64,000 nt of DNA. Origin: Streptosporangium sandarakinum. GTDB lineage: Bacteria; Actinomycetota; Actinomycetes; Streptosporangiales; Streptosporangiaceae. The notes below the pieces were generated by a model. That model was given only the letters and a program-made list of their open reading frames with translations. It made no database searches and was not told where the DNA came from. Of the stretch, positions 18,314 through 26,565 are shown one piece after another (the first letter of the stretch is position 1; each line of letters opens with the position of its first letter). The stretch covers positions 682,001-746,000 of the forward strand of contig NZ_JACCCO010000001.1 in NCBI RefSeq assembly GCF_013409935.1, in the 5' to 3' direction. The translations under genes and the position numbers were made by a program.

Positions 18314-20014
18314 TTGGGAACCGGGGAGGCGGAGAACGGAGCGGGCCCCGGGCCGCCGGGGACGCCGGACCAGGGCCGGCCCGGCTCGCTGTGGGCCCCG
18401 CTGCGCCGCCGTCTGTTCCGCGCGCTGTGGATCGCCCAGCTCGTGGCGAACACCGGCACGTGGATGCAGATCGTGGGCGCGCAGTGGCTCATGGGCGACC
18501 TCGGCGGCGGCGCCTTCTCCATCGCCCTCGTGCAGACCGCCACCACACTGCCGGTCTTCCTGCTGGTCGTCCCGGCGGGGGCGCTGGGCGACATCCTCGA
18601 CCGGCGCCACCTGCTGCTGGTCAGCCAGGTGATCACCTTCACCGGTGCCGCCGCGCTCGCGGCGCTGACCGCCACCGGTGTCACCACGCAGGCGCTCCTG
18701 CTCGGCCTCAGCGCGCTGATGGCCGTCGGCCAGGCGTTCTCCACCCCGGCCTTCCAGGCCATCCAGCCCGAGCTGGTCGGCCGGGAGGAGATCCCCCAGG
18801 CGGCACTGCTCAACGGGGCCAACGGCAACCTGGCCCGGGCCGTGGGGCCCGCGCTCGGCGGCGTGCTCATCGCCCTCTCCGGCCCGGCCGCGACGTTCGC
18901 CCTCAACGCCGCGTCCTTCCTGGGCGTCATCGCGGTCCTCTTCGCCTGGCGCCGCCCGCCCGACCACCGCCCGCTGGGCGCGGAGTACATCCACGACGCG
19001 ATCCGTGCCGGCGCCCGCTACGTCCGCAGCGCCCCGTCGTTCGGAGCCGTGCTGGCGTGCACGGTGACCTTCGCCTTCTTCGCCAGCGGCATGTGGGCCC
19101 TGCTGCCCGCCCTGGCCCGCGGCCCGCTCGGCCTGGGCGCCGGCGGGTACGGCACGCTGCTGGGCGCCGTCGGCCTCGGCGCCATCGCGGGCGCGTTCAC
19201 GCTGCCCAGGTTCGGCGGGCGGCTGGGGCGGAACACGATCGTCGCCTCCGCCACGGTGAGCTACGCCGTGATGATGGCGGTGATCGGCACCGCGGGGAAC
19301 CTCGCCGTCGTCATCGCCGCCCTGTTCCTGTCGGGCATGACGTGGATCGCCGTCCTGTCGACGCTGGGTGCCTCGTCCCTGCTGCTGCTGCCGGAGTGGA
19401 CGCGGGCCCGGGCGCTGGCCTACTACCAGCTGGCGTTCATGGGCGGCCAGGCGATCGGCGCGCTGGTGTGGGGCGCGCTGGCCGGCCGCGCCGGCCTGGC
19501 CGTGGCGTTCCTCCTGCCGGCCGCCGTGCTGGTGCTCAGCACGCCCATCGGACTGCGGCGGGTGCCGCTGCCGACGGCCCACCTCGACATGCGTCAGGCA
19601 CGCCACTTCCCCGAGCCGCCCAGCGACCTGGCCAGCCACGAGGGGCCGGTGCTGATCGTCATCGAATGGTGCGTCCCGCCGGAGAACGCCGCGGCGTTCG
19701 CGGCGGCGATGCGGCCGGTCGGCCAGGCCCGGCGCCGCACCGGGGCGACCATGTGGGGCCTGTTCCGCGACATGGAGGATCCGAACGTCTTCGTCGAGAC
19801 GTTCACCGTCGCGACCGCCTACGAGCACCTGCGCCAGCATTTCGAGCGGGGCACCATCCGGGACCGGGAGCTACAGGACCGGGCGCTCGCCCTGGTCTCC
19901 CCGGGCACCCGGCCGCACGTGCGCCACCTGATCTGGTCCTACGCGGCCCTGCCCGGCCCGGGGGCGGAGGGGCCCGAGCTGAGGAGCATCGCCAGTCTGC
20001 TCCGCCCCCGCTGA
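18314..20014 (+). CDS. MFS_3 family transporter with C-terminal monooxygenase-like domain
   Basis: This 566-residue protein of the transmembrane secretion effector (MFS_3, EntS-like) type has about 12 membrane segments over residues 30-415. Signatures are FRALWIAQLVANTGTWMQ and the loop GALGDILDRRH. A cytoplasmic tail of about 130 residues (VIEWCVPPENAAAFAAAMR, MWGLFRDMEDPNVFVETF) resembles an antibiotic-biosynthesis-monooxygenase fold, a common extension of this family. It would export an unknown small molecule. The TTG at 18314 is used; its ribosome site is weak. The tight link to the pyruvyl transferase gene suggests envelope or secondary-metabolite export. It is convergent with the acyl-CoA dehydrogenase, ten bases apart. 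Confidence 0.85.
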   Translation: MGTGEAENGAGPGPPGTPDQGRPGSLWAPLRRRLFRALWIAQLVANTGTWMQIVGAQWLMGDLGGGAFSIALVQTATTLPVFLLVVPAGALGDILDRRHLLLVSQVITFTGAAALAALTATGVTTQALLLGLSALMAVGQAFSTPAFQAIQPELVGREEIPQAALLNGANGNLARAVGPALGGVLIALSGPAATFALNAASFLGVIAVLFAWRRPPDHRPLGAEYIHDAIRAGARYVRSAPSFGAVLACTVTFAFFASGMWALLPALARGPLGLGAGGYGTLLGAVGLGAIAGAFTLPRFGGRLGRNTIVASATVSYAVMMAVIGTAGNLAVVIAALFLSGMTWIAVLSTLGASSLLLLPEWTRARALAYYQLAFMGGQAIGALVWGALAGRAGLAVAFLLPAAVLVLSTPIGLRRVPLPTAHLDMRQARHFPEPPSDLASHEGPVLIVIEWCVPPENAAAFAAAMRPVGQARRRTGATMWGLFRDMEDPNVFVETFTVATAYEHLRQHFERGTIRDRELQDRALALVSPGTRPHVRHLIWSYAALPGPGAEGPELRSIASLLRPR

Positions 20015-20024
20015 GGGCCCGCCC

Positions 20025-21188
20025 TCACCAGCCCAGCCTGCCCTTGCCGGAGATCAGGGCGCGGGCGATGACCATACGCTGGACGTCGTTGGTGCCCTCG
20101 CCGATCGCCATCATCGGCGCGTCGCGGTAGAGCCGCTCGACCACGAACTCCGGGGAGTAGCCGTACCCGCCGTGGACGCGCATCGACTCCAGCGACGCCC
20201 TGATCGCGACCTCGGAGGCGAAGTACTTGGCCATGCCCGCCTCCATGTCGATCCGCTCCCCCGCGTCGGCGCGGGTGGCGGCCCAGTAGGTGAGCAGCCG
20301 GGCGGCCTGGATCTCGGTGGCCATGTCGGCCAGCTTGAGCTGGATCGCCTGGAAGTCGGCGATCGGCCGCCCGAAGGCGGCGCGCTGCCGGGAGTAGTCC
20401 AGTGCGGCGTCGTAGGCGGCCTGGGCGACACCGACCGCGCGGGCCGCGATGTTGATCCGGCCGAGCTCCAGCCCCGACAGCACCTGCTGCATGCCGCGCC
20501 CCTCGACGCCGCCCAGGAGGTTCGCGGCCGGCACCCGCACGTCGTCCAGCACGACCTCGCACGACTCGGTCCCCTTGTAGCCGAGCTTGGGCAGGTCCCG
20601 GCCGACGGTGAAGCCCTCCGCGGAGGCGTCCACCAGCAGCACCGACATGCCCCGGTGCGCCGGCTCGGTCCGGGACGTCTTCACCAGCACCGGCAGCGGG
20701 TCGGCGTGGCGGGCGTTGGTGATCCAGGTCTTGGCGCCGCGCACCACGTAGTGGTCGCCCTCGCGGCGGGCGGTCGTGGTGATGCCCTGCAGGTCGGTCC
20801 CGGCGCCCGGCTCGGTCAGCGCGATCCCGGTACGGCGGGCCCCGGTGGCCAGGTCCGGCAGGTAGGCGTCCTTCTGCTCCGCGGTGCCGTACCGGGCGAT
20901 CATCGAGCAGGCCAGGGAGTGCGAGCCGATCGTGCCCGCCACCCCCATCCAGCCGCGGGCGATCTCCTCGAACACCAGGGCGAAGGAGACCATGTCCGCC
21001 GCCAGCCCGCCGTACTCCTCGGGGACCGAGAGCCCGAACAGGCCCATCCGCTTCATCGTCTCGACGATCTCGGTGGGATAGCGGCCGGAGCGCTCCCACT
21101 CCGCGGCGACCGGCACGATCTCCCTGTCCACGAACGCGCGCAGCGTCTCGCGGAACGCCCGCTGCTCCTCGGTCAGCTCGAAGTCCAT
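20025..21188 (-). CDS. Acyl-CoA dehydrogenase
   Basis: The 387-residue flavoenzyme has full ACAD architecture: an alpha-helical N-domain (MDFELTEEQRAFRETLRAFV), a beta-domain with GIALTEPGAGTDLQGI and KTWITNARHADP, and a C-domain with INIAARAVGVAQAAYDAALD, HGGYGYSPEFVVERLYRD and IGEGTNDVQRMVIAR, which carries the catalytic Glu region. It oxidises an acyl-CoA to the enoyl-CoA. ATG 21188 follows GAGGAG. The MaoC-like hydratase gene ends 20 bases upstream on the same strand, so the two likely run sequential dehydrogenation and hydration steps. Chain length is unknown. Confidence 0.93.
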   Translation of the reverse strand: MDFELTEEQRAFRETLRAFVDREIVPVAAEWERSGRYPTEIVETMKRMGLFGLSVPEEYGGLAADMVSFALVFEEIARGWMGVAGTIGSHSLACSMIARYGTAEQKDAYLPDLATGARRTGIALTEPGAGTDLQGITTTARREGDHYVVRGAKTWITNARHADPLPVLVKTSRTEPAHRGMSVLLVDASAEGFTVGRDLPKLGYKGTESCEVVLDDVRVPAANLLGGVEGRGMQQVLSGLELGRINIAARAVGVAQAAYDAALDYSRQRAAFGRPIADFQAIQLKLADMATEIQAARLLTYWAATRADAGERIDMEAGMAKYFASEVAIRASLESMRVHGGYGYSPEFVVERLYRDAPMMAIGEGTNDVQRMVIARALISGKGRLGW

Positions 21189-21208
21189 GTCGCTCCTCGG
21201 GAGGGGAT

Positions 21209-21724
21209 CTAAGCCAGCGGCCCGTTCCTGGCCTGCGGGAAGTAGCCCTTGTCGTGCGGCGCGTCGCGCCTGTAGACCATGACGGTCCGCCGCCACGACA
21301 TGATCTCGTCACCGTCCTGGTTGAGCCCGCGGGTGCGGCAGGTGACGATGCCGGCGTAGGGGCGGGAGGCCGACTCGCGCTTGCCCAGGACGACCGACTC
21401 GGCGTAGACCGTGTCGCCGACGAAGACGGGGTGGCTGAGCTTGATCTCCTCCCATCCGAGGTTCATGATCGCCGTCTGGCTCACGTCGATGACCGACAGA
21501 CCGAGCACGACGGCCACGGTGAACCCGGAGTTGGCGATGATCCTGCCGTAGGGGGCGCGCTCGGCGAAGTGGGCGTTGAAGTGGTTCTGGTTGGTGTTCA
21601 TCGTCAGGAGGCTGAACCACGTGTTGTCGGCCTCGGTGATCGTGCGGCCGAGCGGGTGCTGGTAGACGTCCCCGACCACGAAGTCCTCGTAGTAGCGGCC
21701 GATGCGGGCCTCGTGCACGGTCAC
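21209..21724 (-). CDS. MaoC family dehydratase
   Basis: The 171-residue protein has the hot-dog fold of R-specific enoyl-CoA hydratases: ITEADNTWFSLLTMNTNQNH with Asp and an NHFNAHFAE helix in place of the usual D-x(4)-H, then YGRIIANSGFTVAVVLGLSV and HPVFVGDTVYAESVVLGKRE. The long MNTNQNHFN form is typical of actinobacterial and itaconate/mesaconyl-CoA hydratase-like members. It starts at GTG 21724 with a GGGGAG box. It leads a two-gene unit with the acyl-CoA dehydrogenase. Divergent from the exported rubrerythrin-like gene across a 250-base AT-richer promoter region. Confidence 0.87.
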   Translation of the reverse strand: MTVHEARIGRYYEDFVVGDVYQHPLGRTITEADNTWFSLLTMNTNQNHFNAHFAERAPYGRIIANSGFTVAVVLGLSVIDVSQTAIMNLGWEEIKLSHPVFVGDTVYAESVVLGKRESASRPYAGIVTCRTRGLNQDGDEIMSWRRTVMVYRRDAPHDKGYFPQARNGPLA

Positions 21725-21974
21725 GGGCGGCTCCCCGAGGCTCGGCGGGCGTCAGGCCATCACACTAATGATCGCCCGTTCCGGCGGTCAACGCTCCCGC
21801 GCCGTCCTCCCGGGAGGACTGTGCACGCCCCAAAAACCCCTTTCTTCACTTTCGGTGACTTATTAAGCACATAGGGTAAATAAACCTGGTGGCGGCGCGG
21901 AACCGGACCGCCCGGCCGCCCGGCGGAAATCGACCCGTCCGCCCTCGCGCCGAAGACTCGACGAAGGGTGTCAC

Positions 21975-23051
21975 ATGAGAGAACGGGTTCGGGCATGGCG
22001 GACGGCCGGGATCGCCGTTCTCGGTGCGGCGGCGCTGCTGACCGGGGCGGCCACCGGGGCCGCGGCGCTGCCGGCCGGGCCGGTCACCGGCGCGGCGGCG
22101 GGCGATGACCCCGGGGACGGCGGCCCCGACGGCGGCGGTCCCGAGGACGGCGGTGACCTCGGGGACGGCGGCGGCCCCGGAGCGGGCGGCGTCTCGTCCC
22201 CGACCCGGGCCGACCTGATGAAGGCGATACAGGGCACGGCGTTCGCCTACGCGAAGTACCGCGCCTACGCCGCGCAGGCCTGCCGGGAGAACCTGCCGGA
22301 CGTCCAGGCCCTGTACGAGCGCGTCGCCCGCGTCGAGCTACGCGAGCACCTCGCCGAGCAGGCGAGGCTCGCCGGGCTCGCCGGCGATGACGCCGCCAAC
22401 CTGCGCGCCGCCATCTCGGGAGCGTCCTACGAGGCCAAGGCGATGTACCCGGGATTCGCCGCCCAGGCCCGGGCCGCCGGCGACCGGAACGCGGCCAGGC
22501 TCTTCTCCGAGATCGCCGAGGACGAGGCCGGCCACCGCGCCCGGTCCGCCCGGGCGCTGCGGGCCCTGGAGTACCCGTCGTCCGGGGCGTCCGTCCCCGT
22601 AGGCCCGGTGGCCCGGTCGGTGAGTGTTCCGGAGGGATCGCCCCAGGTGTCGTCGCGGACGCTGGAGGACCTGCGGGCCGCGATGCGCGGCGAGGCGCTC
22701 GCCCACGCCAGGTACGGCCTGTACGCCGAGCACGCCCGGGCGAACGGCCGCCCCAGGCTGGCCATGCTGTTCGAGCACGCCGCGCAGGTCGAGCTCACCG
22801 AGCACTTCGCCGAGGAGGCGCGGCTCGCCGGGCTGGTCCGCTCCACCGCGGCCAACCTGTGCGAGTCGGCCGCCGGGGAGACCGCCGAGGGAACCGACAC
22901 GTACCCCGGCTACGCCCGCCAGGCCGCGGCGGCCGGAGACCGGGCGGCGGCGGAGCGGTTCTCCGAGATCGCCCGCGACAAGCTGAGGCACGCCCGGGAG
23001 TTCAAGGACGCCCTGTCCGGACTCCGCGCGAACTGCCCGGACGGCGGGTGA
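21975..23051 (+). CDS. Exported protein with two rubrerythrin/ferritin-like domains
   Basis: The 358-residue product begins with a signal peptide (RTAGIAVLGAAALLTGAATG) and a Gly/Asp/Pro-rich spacer to about residue 75. Two homologous four-helix units follow, about 78-195 and 225-350. Unit 2 has GEALAHARYGLYAEHARANG, FEHAAQVELTEHFAEEA and TYPGYARQAAAAGDR. Unit 1 has GTAFAYAKYRAYAAQA, VARVELREHLAEQA and MYPGFAAQARAAGDR. Both resemble rubrerythrin diiron domains. Unit 1 lacks the first-helix Glu (Thr instead); unit 2 has Asp-Lys where unit 1 keeps Glu in the last ExxH. Each alone may therefore bind metal incompletely. No rubredoxin-type cysteines are seen. A role in extracytoplasmic iron or peroxide handling is an inference. 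Confidence 0.7.
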   Translation: MRERVRAWRTAGIAVLGAAALLTGAATGAAALPAGPVTGAAAGDDPGDGGPDGGGPEDGGDLGDGGGPGAGGVSSPTRADLMKAIQGTAFAYAKYRAYAAQACRENLPDVQALYERVARVELREHLAEQARLAGLAGDDAANLRAAISGASYEAKAMYPGFAAQARAAGDRNAARLFSEIAEDEAGHRARSARALRALEYPSSGASVPVGPVARSVSVPEGSPQVSSRTLEDLRAAMRGEALAHARYGLYAEHARANGRPRLAMLFEHAAQVELTEHFAEEARLAGLVRSTAANLCESAAGETAEGTDTYPGYARQAAAAGDRAAAERFSEIARDKLRHAREFKDALSGLRANCPDGG

Positions 23052-23059
23052 CGCAGTTC

Positions 23060-23362
23060 TCAGGGCAGGCCGTATCTGCTCCTGATCGCCCGCGCCTCCT
23101 CCTCGGTCACCTGGCGCGGCGTGCGGGCCATGGCCTGGCGGAGGTCGGCCAGGATCCTGTCCCCCGAGTCGCGGACACGGGCGTGGCGGGAGGCGAGCTC
23201 GGCGTCGAACCGCTTGGCGACCGGTCCGGTCCACACCTTGCCGGAGTGGAACTCCCGGCAGGGTACGTCGAGACCGCTCTCGATCTCCCGGACCAGCGGC
23301 TCGACCGTCCGCAGGGTCTCCCCCAGCGCCTCGTGGAGCGGGTTGGGCACCATCTCGGCCAT
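23060..23362 (-). CDS. WXG100-like small protein
   Basis: This 100-residue, mostly helical protein carries a WTG motif at residues 44-46 (GKVWTGPVAKRFDAEL) between two predicted helices. That is the size and layout of WXG100/ESAT-6-like partners of type VII secretion. It ends with EARAIRSRYGLP. It is the third gene of the operon; its ATG lies seven bases after the lipoprotein stop codon, with a GGGGAGA box overlapping that gene. No EccC ATPase or other secretion machinery is in this window, so export through an ESX system is an inference. Confidence 0.6.
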   Translation of the reverse strand: MAEMVPNPLHEALGETLRTVEPLVREIESGLDVPCREFHSGKVWTGPVAKRFDAELASRHARVRDSGDRILADLRQAMARTPRQVTEEEARAIRSRYGLP

Positions 23363-23369
23363 GGCCCGG

Positions 23370-24005
23370 TCAGTCTCCCTTCGGGGAGGCGGAGTCCTTG
23401 CTCTTCGGAGAGGGGGACGCCGTGGACGCGGTCTTCGCGGAGGGGGCGCTGGCGTCGGTGATGAGCTTCGGCGCGATGAGCTTCATGAGGGCGAGCACAT
23501 CCGCGGCGTTGTCCCGCCCTTCGACGCCTATGTCCAACTGGATGCTGATCTCGGCTTTTCCCCGGACAAGCATGGCATAAGCAGCGTTGCTCGTACTGTG
23601 CACGGATTTGAAATAGTAGCCGATGGAACCAGGAACGATCTCCGGCAAGGGCGAGGCACCGTCCTCAAGCTGTTCTTCGACCTCCTCCGGGTACCCTCCC
23701 GGCGTAAGATCTATCAACAGCACCTTCAGGCGCTCACCACTCCGCTGGTAAACTGCGCAACTGCCGATACCGAGGCCCTCCGCCGCCGCCAGGTCGAAAT
23801 AACCACGGACCAACGGGTTTCGCACACCGGTCATCAACTCCACCGCCTTGAGAGGAATATGCTCACAGATGTACGGCGGGGATGCCACTCCAGGCAAAGG
23901 AGTACGGCCCACCGCACCAGACTCACCCGGCCCGGCCTGACATGCCGTGGACATAACCAGGGTACATGACAGCACCGCCACAGCGGCGAACGACTTTCGC
24001 ATCAT
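23370..24005 (-). CDS. Probable lipoprotein of the WXG-linked operon
   Basis: The 211-residue protein has a signal peptide ending in VMSTAC (modified Cys about 22). The mature region begins near PPYICEHIPLKAVELMTGV and reads as a DUF3558-like or similar compact domain with a Cys pair, VLLIDLTPGGYPEEVEEQLE and ADVLALMKLIAPKL, ending in a Ser/Lys/Pro-rich low-complexity tail. The family is not securely identified. The ATG overlaps the stop of the large upstream gene (ATGA). Much of the gene is visibly poorer in G+C than the genes on either side. The lipid anchor would place it on the outer face of the membrane. Confidence 0.72.
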   Translation of the reverse strand: MMRKSFAAVAVLSCTLVMSTACQAGPGESGAVGRTPLPGVASPPYICEHIPLKAVELMTGVRNPLVRGYFDLAAAEGLGIGSCAVYQRSGERLKVLLIDLTPGGYPEEVEEQLEDGASPLPEIVPGSIGYYFKSVHSTSNAAYAMLVRGKAEISIQLDIGVEGRDNAADVLALMKLIAPKLITDASAPSAKTASTASPSPKSKDSASPKGD

Positions 24006-26155
24006 GCTCCATGCCGGGCGAAGCCATTGGTGAATCCCTGGTCCAGGGGATCTTCAACATCCTGCCACGGTTTACCTGACAACCCGCCATAAAGCCATCG
24101 TTCATAGGCTTCAAGACGTCGATCATCAGGTCCTCCGGCGGCTTTTTCGTCGACCAACTTGTCCATGGGCATGAGCGTCCGACCGTCGTCTTCAAGGAAA
24201 TTGTTAGGGTTCTTCCGGGGGTCTTCGCCGCGCCGCATCCCTTCCAGGGAAGCCCAGGGATGGGTCTTGTCCGGAGGTTCAGCCGAGCCGAAAAGGCCGT
24301 GTTTGAGCATCGCCTGAGCAGTGAGGTCGTGCAGGAGAACCCGGGTTCGGTCGACAGCGGCATTGGCGTCACCACGGGCCCTGTCCTCTGCGTCGCCCTT
24401 GAGGCTGTCTTCAAGCAGTCCCGTCCACGCCCCGATGACCCCGGCTCCGATCGGCCACGCGGCCTTCTGCGGGATGGCCAACCCGGTGTTGACCACCGCT
24501 GTGAGCACCTTCATGTTGCGAGTCTGTGCCTCGTCCAGTTCCTTGCCTTCTTCGATTTTGGCCAGGCCCGCCGCGTCGGTGATCATCCCGAATCCGCTTC
24601 CGATCCGTTTGGCGTCTGCCAGAAGCGCCGAGTTGCCGCGCCCTTTGGACATCTCCGCGGCACCATGATTGAGAAGCAGGCCGGTGAACGCGGTTTGGGC
24701 TGCCAGAACGGGAGCGAAGGCGCCGGGATCTACAAATGCCTCTTTCATCACCCGGTGTAACTCCTCCTTTTCGAACTGAGCGCTCCAAGGGTCCTGTCCC
24801 GGCAAGTAGGGATAGTCAGCTCCCCGGACTCCCGGCACAACGGCGTCGCCCCCTTTCCTGGCCGAATGATCGATGTCACCGACGTACCCCGCCAGGATCC
24901 GCCCCGTGCTCACCGGTTTCACGAACGAGTCGCCGCCGTTCGCGATCCGTTCGGCTTCCAGGTGGACGAACTCCGAGGCCAGCTTGGCCGACAGGTAGCC
25001 GCGTGAGGGCCTGTCCGGCGAGCCGTCGTGGTCGCGGAAGGTGAGGGTGGCGGCTTCCAGCGCCTTGCCCAGCGCCTCGCCGCCGTCGCCCAGGGAACGC
25101 TCGGTCAGGTAGTGCTTCAGCGCGGAGGGGTCGCTCGCGAAGAAGTCCTGGGCCGCCGCCGGGTCACGGCCGAGCGCGCCCATGAGGTCCGCCATGACGT
25201 TCGGGTGCAGGGGCGCCTGCCGGTCGCATGCGTCGATCCTCTTCGCGATCGTCAGCAGGAAGGCGCTGCCGAAGGTGCCGTGCTTGAGCGCCAGCACGGT
25301 CGCGTAGCCCCTCTTCCAGTCGGTGTAGCCGGCCTTCTCCGCGGGGTCGAGGTCGGAGGTGAGCTCGTCGTACCACGCCTCGCCGAGCTTCGAACCGGCC
25401 GTGCCGAGTGTCCTGCCGAGAGCCGTCTGTAGCCGTTTCGCCCGCTTGTCATCCTCCCGCCCCGGTCCCACGGTGTCCGTCATCAGCCTGCGGAAGCGGG
25501 TCGCGCCCAACGCGTTCATCAACGCCGCGGCGAACGTCGCGTCCCCGGTACGTTTCTCCAGCTCAGCCAGGGCCTTCCCGTCGATCTCACCGCTCCTCGC
25601 GGCCTCGGCCAGCCTGGTGGTCGCGGCGTAGACGTCCGGGTCGCGGGCGGCTTTGCCGTACAGGGCCTCGTCGAAGGCGACGGGCCCGGCCGGGACGTCG
25701 CCGGGTGATGCCCCCCAACCGGTCTGCTCCTTGCGGATCGTCTCGCTCCGGCGCCGCAGGTCGGGCCGGCCGGTTTCGATCCAGCTCCGTGTCTCACGCA
25801 GGGCGCTCAGCCCCGAGGTGTCCAGGTCGAGCCGTTCCAGGGCGCGGCGGATGAGCGGTTCGTTCCGGCCGAGCGTGTCCTCGGCACGGCCGAGGCCCCG
25901 CTCGAAGTCGTCCATCGCCGCGGGGTCGATCCCGGAGTACTCGCCGTTCACCCCGGGCGGAGGCTGGGTGGGCTGCGGGTGGGGCGACGTCCGGACGTCG
26001 CCCGGCCGGGAGGCGGCCGGGGACGCCTGCGGCCCGCCCGACGGGCTGGGCAGCGGGGAAGGGCTGGGCGTGGAGGCGGTCCCGGGCACCGCGGGGGAAC
26101 CGGACGCCGGAGCGGGAGCGGCCAGCGGGGACGGGCTGGGCGATGGGTGAGTCAT
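24002..26155 (-). CDS. Large conserved actinobacterial protein (DUF6571-like) leading a WXG100-type operon
   Basis: The 717-residue protein has a Ser/Pro-rich N-terminus (to about 75), then a long soluble, helical region: DPAAMDDFERGLGRAEDTL, AAALMNALGATRFRRLMTD, LQTALGRTLGTAGSKLGEAW, FGSAFLLTIAKRIDA and, at the end, LYGGLSGKPWQDVEDPLD. It resembles large DUF6571-type proteins encoded with WXG100 partners, but I do not place it firmly. There is no signal peptide or clear membrane segment. The 3' third (below about 24.9 kb) is much less GC-rich than the 5' part. The start is uncertain: ATG 26155 is used, while TTG 26218 would add 21 residues; neither has a strong ribosome site. Confidence 0.65.
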   Translation of the reverse strand: MTHPSPSPSPLAAPAPASGSPAVPGTASTPSPSPLPSPSGGPQASPAASRPGDVRTSPHPQPTQPPPGVNGEYSGIDPAAMDDFERGLGRAEDTLGRNEPLIRRALERLDLDTSGLSALRETRSWIETGRPDLRRRSETIRKEQTGWGASPGDVPAGPVAFDEALYGKAARDPDVYAATTRLAEAARSGEIDGKALAELEKRTGDATFAAALMNALGATRFRRLMTDTVGPGREDDKRAKRLQTALGRTLGTAGSKLGEAWYDELTSDLDPAEKAGYTDWKRGYATVLALKHGTFGSAFLLTIAKRIDACDRQAPLHPNVMADLMGALGRDPAAAQDFFASDPSALKHYLTERSLGDGGEALGKALEAATLTFRDHDGSPDRPSRGYLSAKLASEFVHLEAERIANGGDSFVKPVSTGRILAGYVGDIDHSARKGGDAVVPGVRGADYPYLPGQDPWSAQFEKEELHRVMKEAFVDPGAFAPVLAAQTAFTGLLLNHGAAEMSKGRGNSALLADAKRIGSGFGMITDAAGLAKIEEGKELDEAQTRNMKVLTAVVNTGLAIPQKAAWPIGAGVIGAWTGLLEDSLKGDAEDRARGDANAAVDRTRVLLHDLTAQAMLKHGLFGSAEPPDKTHPWASLEGMRRGEDPRKNPNNFLEDDGRTLMPMDKLVDEKAAGGPDDRRLEAYERWLYGGLSGKPWQDVEDPLDQGFTNGFARHGA

Positions 26156-26565
26156 GGGGGCCTGGGCTCCGGCTCGGTCCGTGGAATGCGGCAACTCCGG
26201 CGACAAGATTAATTCCAACCTACCGACTCGTAAAGATCACCGACGGATTTCGCCGATCTCCCGAATCGGCGGAACCGTTCAGGCGGGCATTATGATCCGG
26301 GTTTTCTCCCGCGACGTGAGGCTCTTCGGTTTCCACCGGGAGCGGCGCGCATCACTTACCACCGCGGCAATCTCCGGATATATGACCATTCCGAAAACAG
26401 GCCGTACGGCGTCCGCCGTCCCGTCCGCGTCCCGGCGGAACCCATCCGCGTCCCGGCGGAAAGGGAACGGCCGATGGACGGCCGGGGAGGCGGCGGGCCG
26501 CCCCCGTCACGCCCGCGCTCCCCCGCCCTCTCCCGTCAAGACCCCCGCTCTCCCCTGCTCTCCCG
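26156..26565. other. Upstream region of the WXG-linked operon, with short repeats
   Basis: The right part of this operon's promoter should lie at about 26.16-26.40 kb, which is AT-richer. Direct repeats are present: a 17-base unit (TCCGCGTCCCGGCGGAA) at 26424-26440 and 26445-26461, and an imperfect 30-base pair of copies at about 26516-26575 running into the stop of the next gene. No convincing gene is seen. Confidence 0.5.

Noticed and set aside
16814..19840. Long leftward open frame opposite the pyruvyl transferase and MFS genes
   Set aside because: Composition is His/Gly/Arg/Gln-rich without any domain; both genes on the plus strand are unmistakable.
20025..21724. Part of a secondary-metabolite gene cluster
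   Set aside because: An acyl-CoA dehydrogenase with a MaoC hydratase is typical catabolic context, and no PKS, NRPS or terpene gene is in the window.
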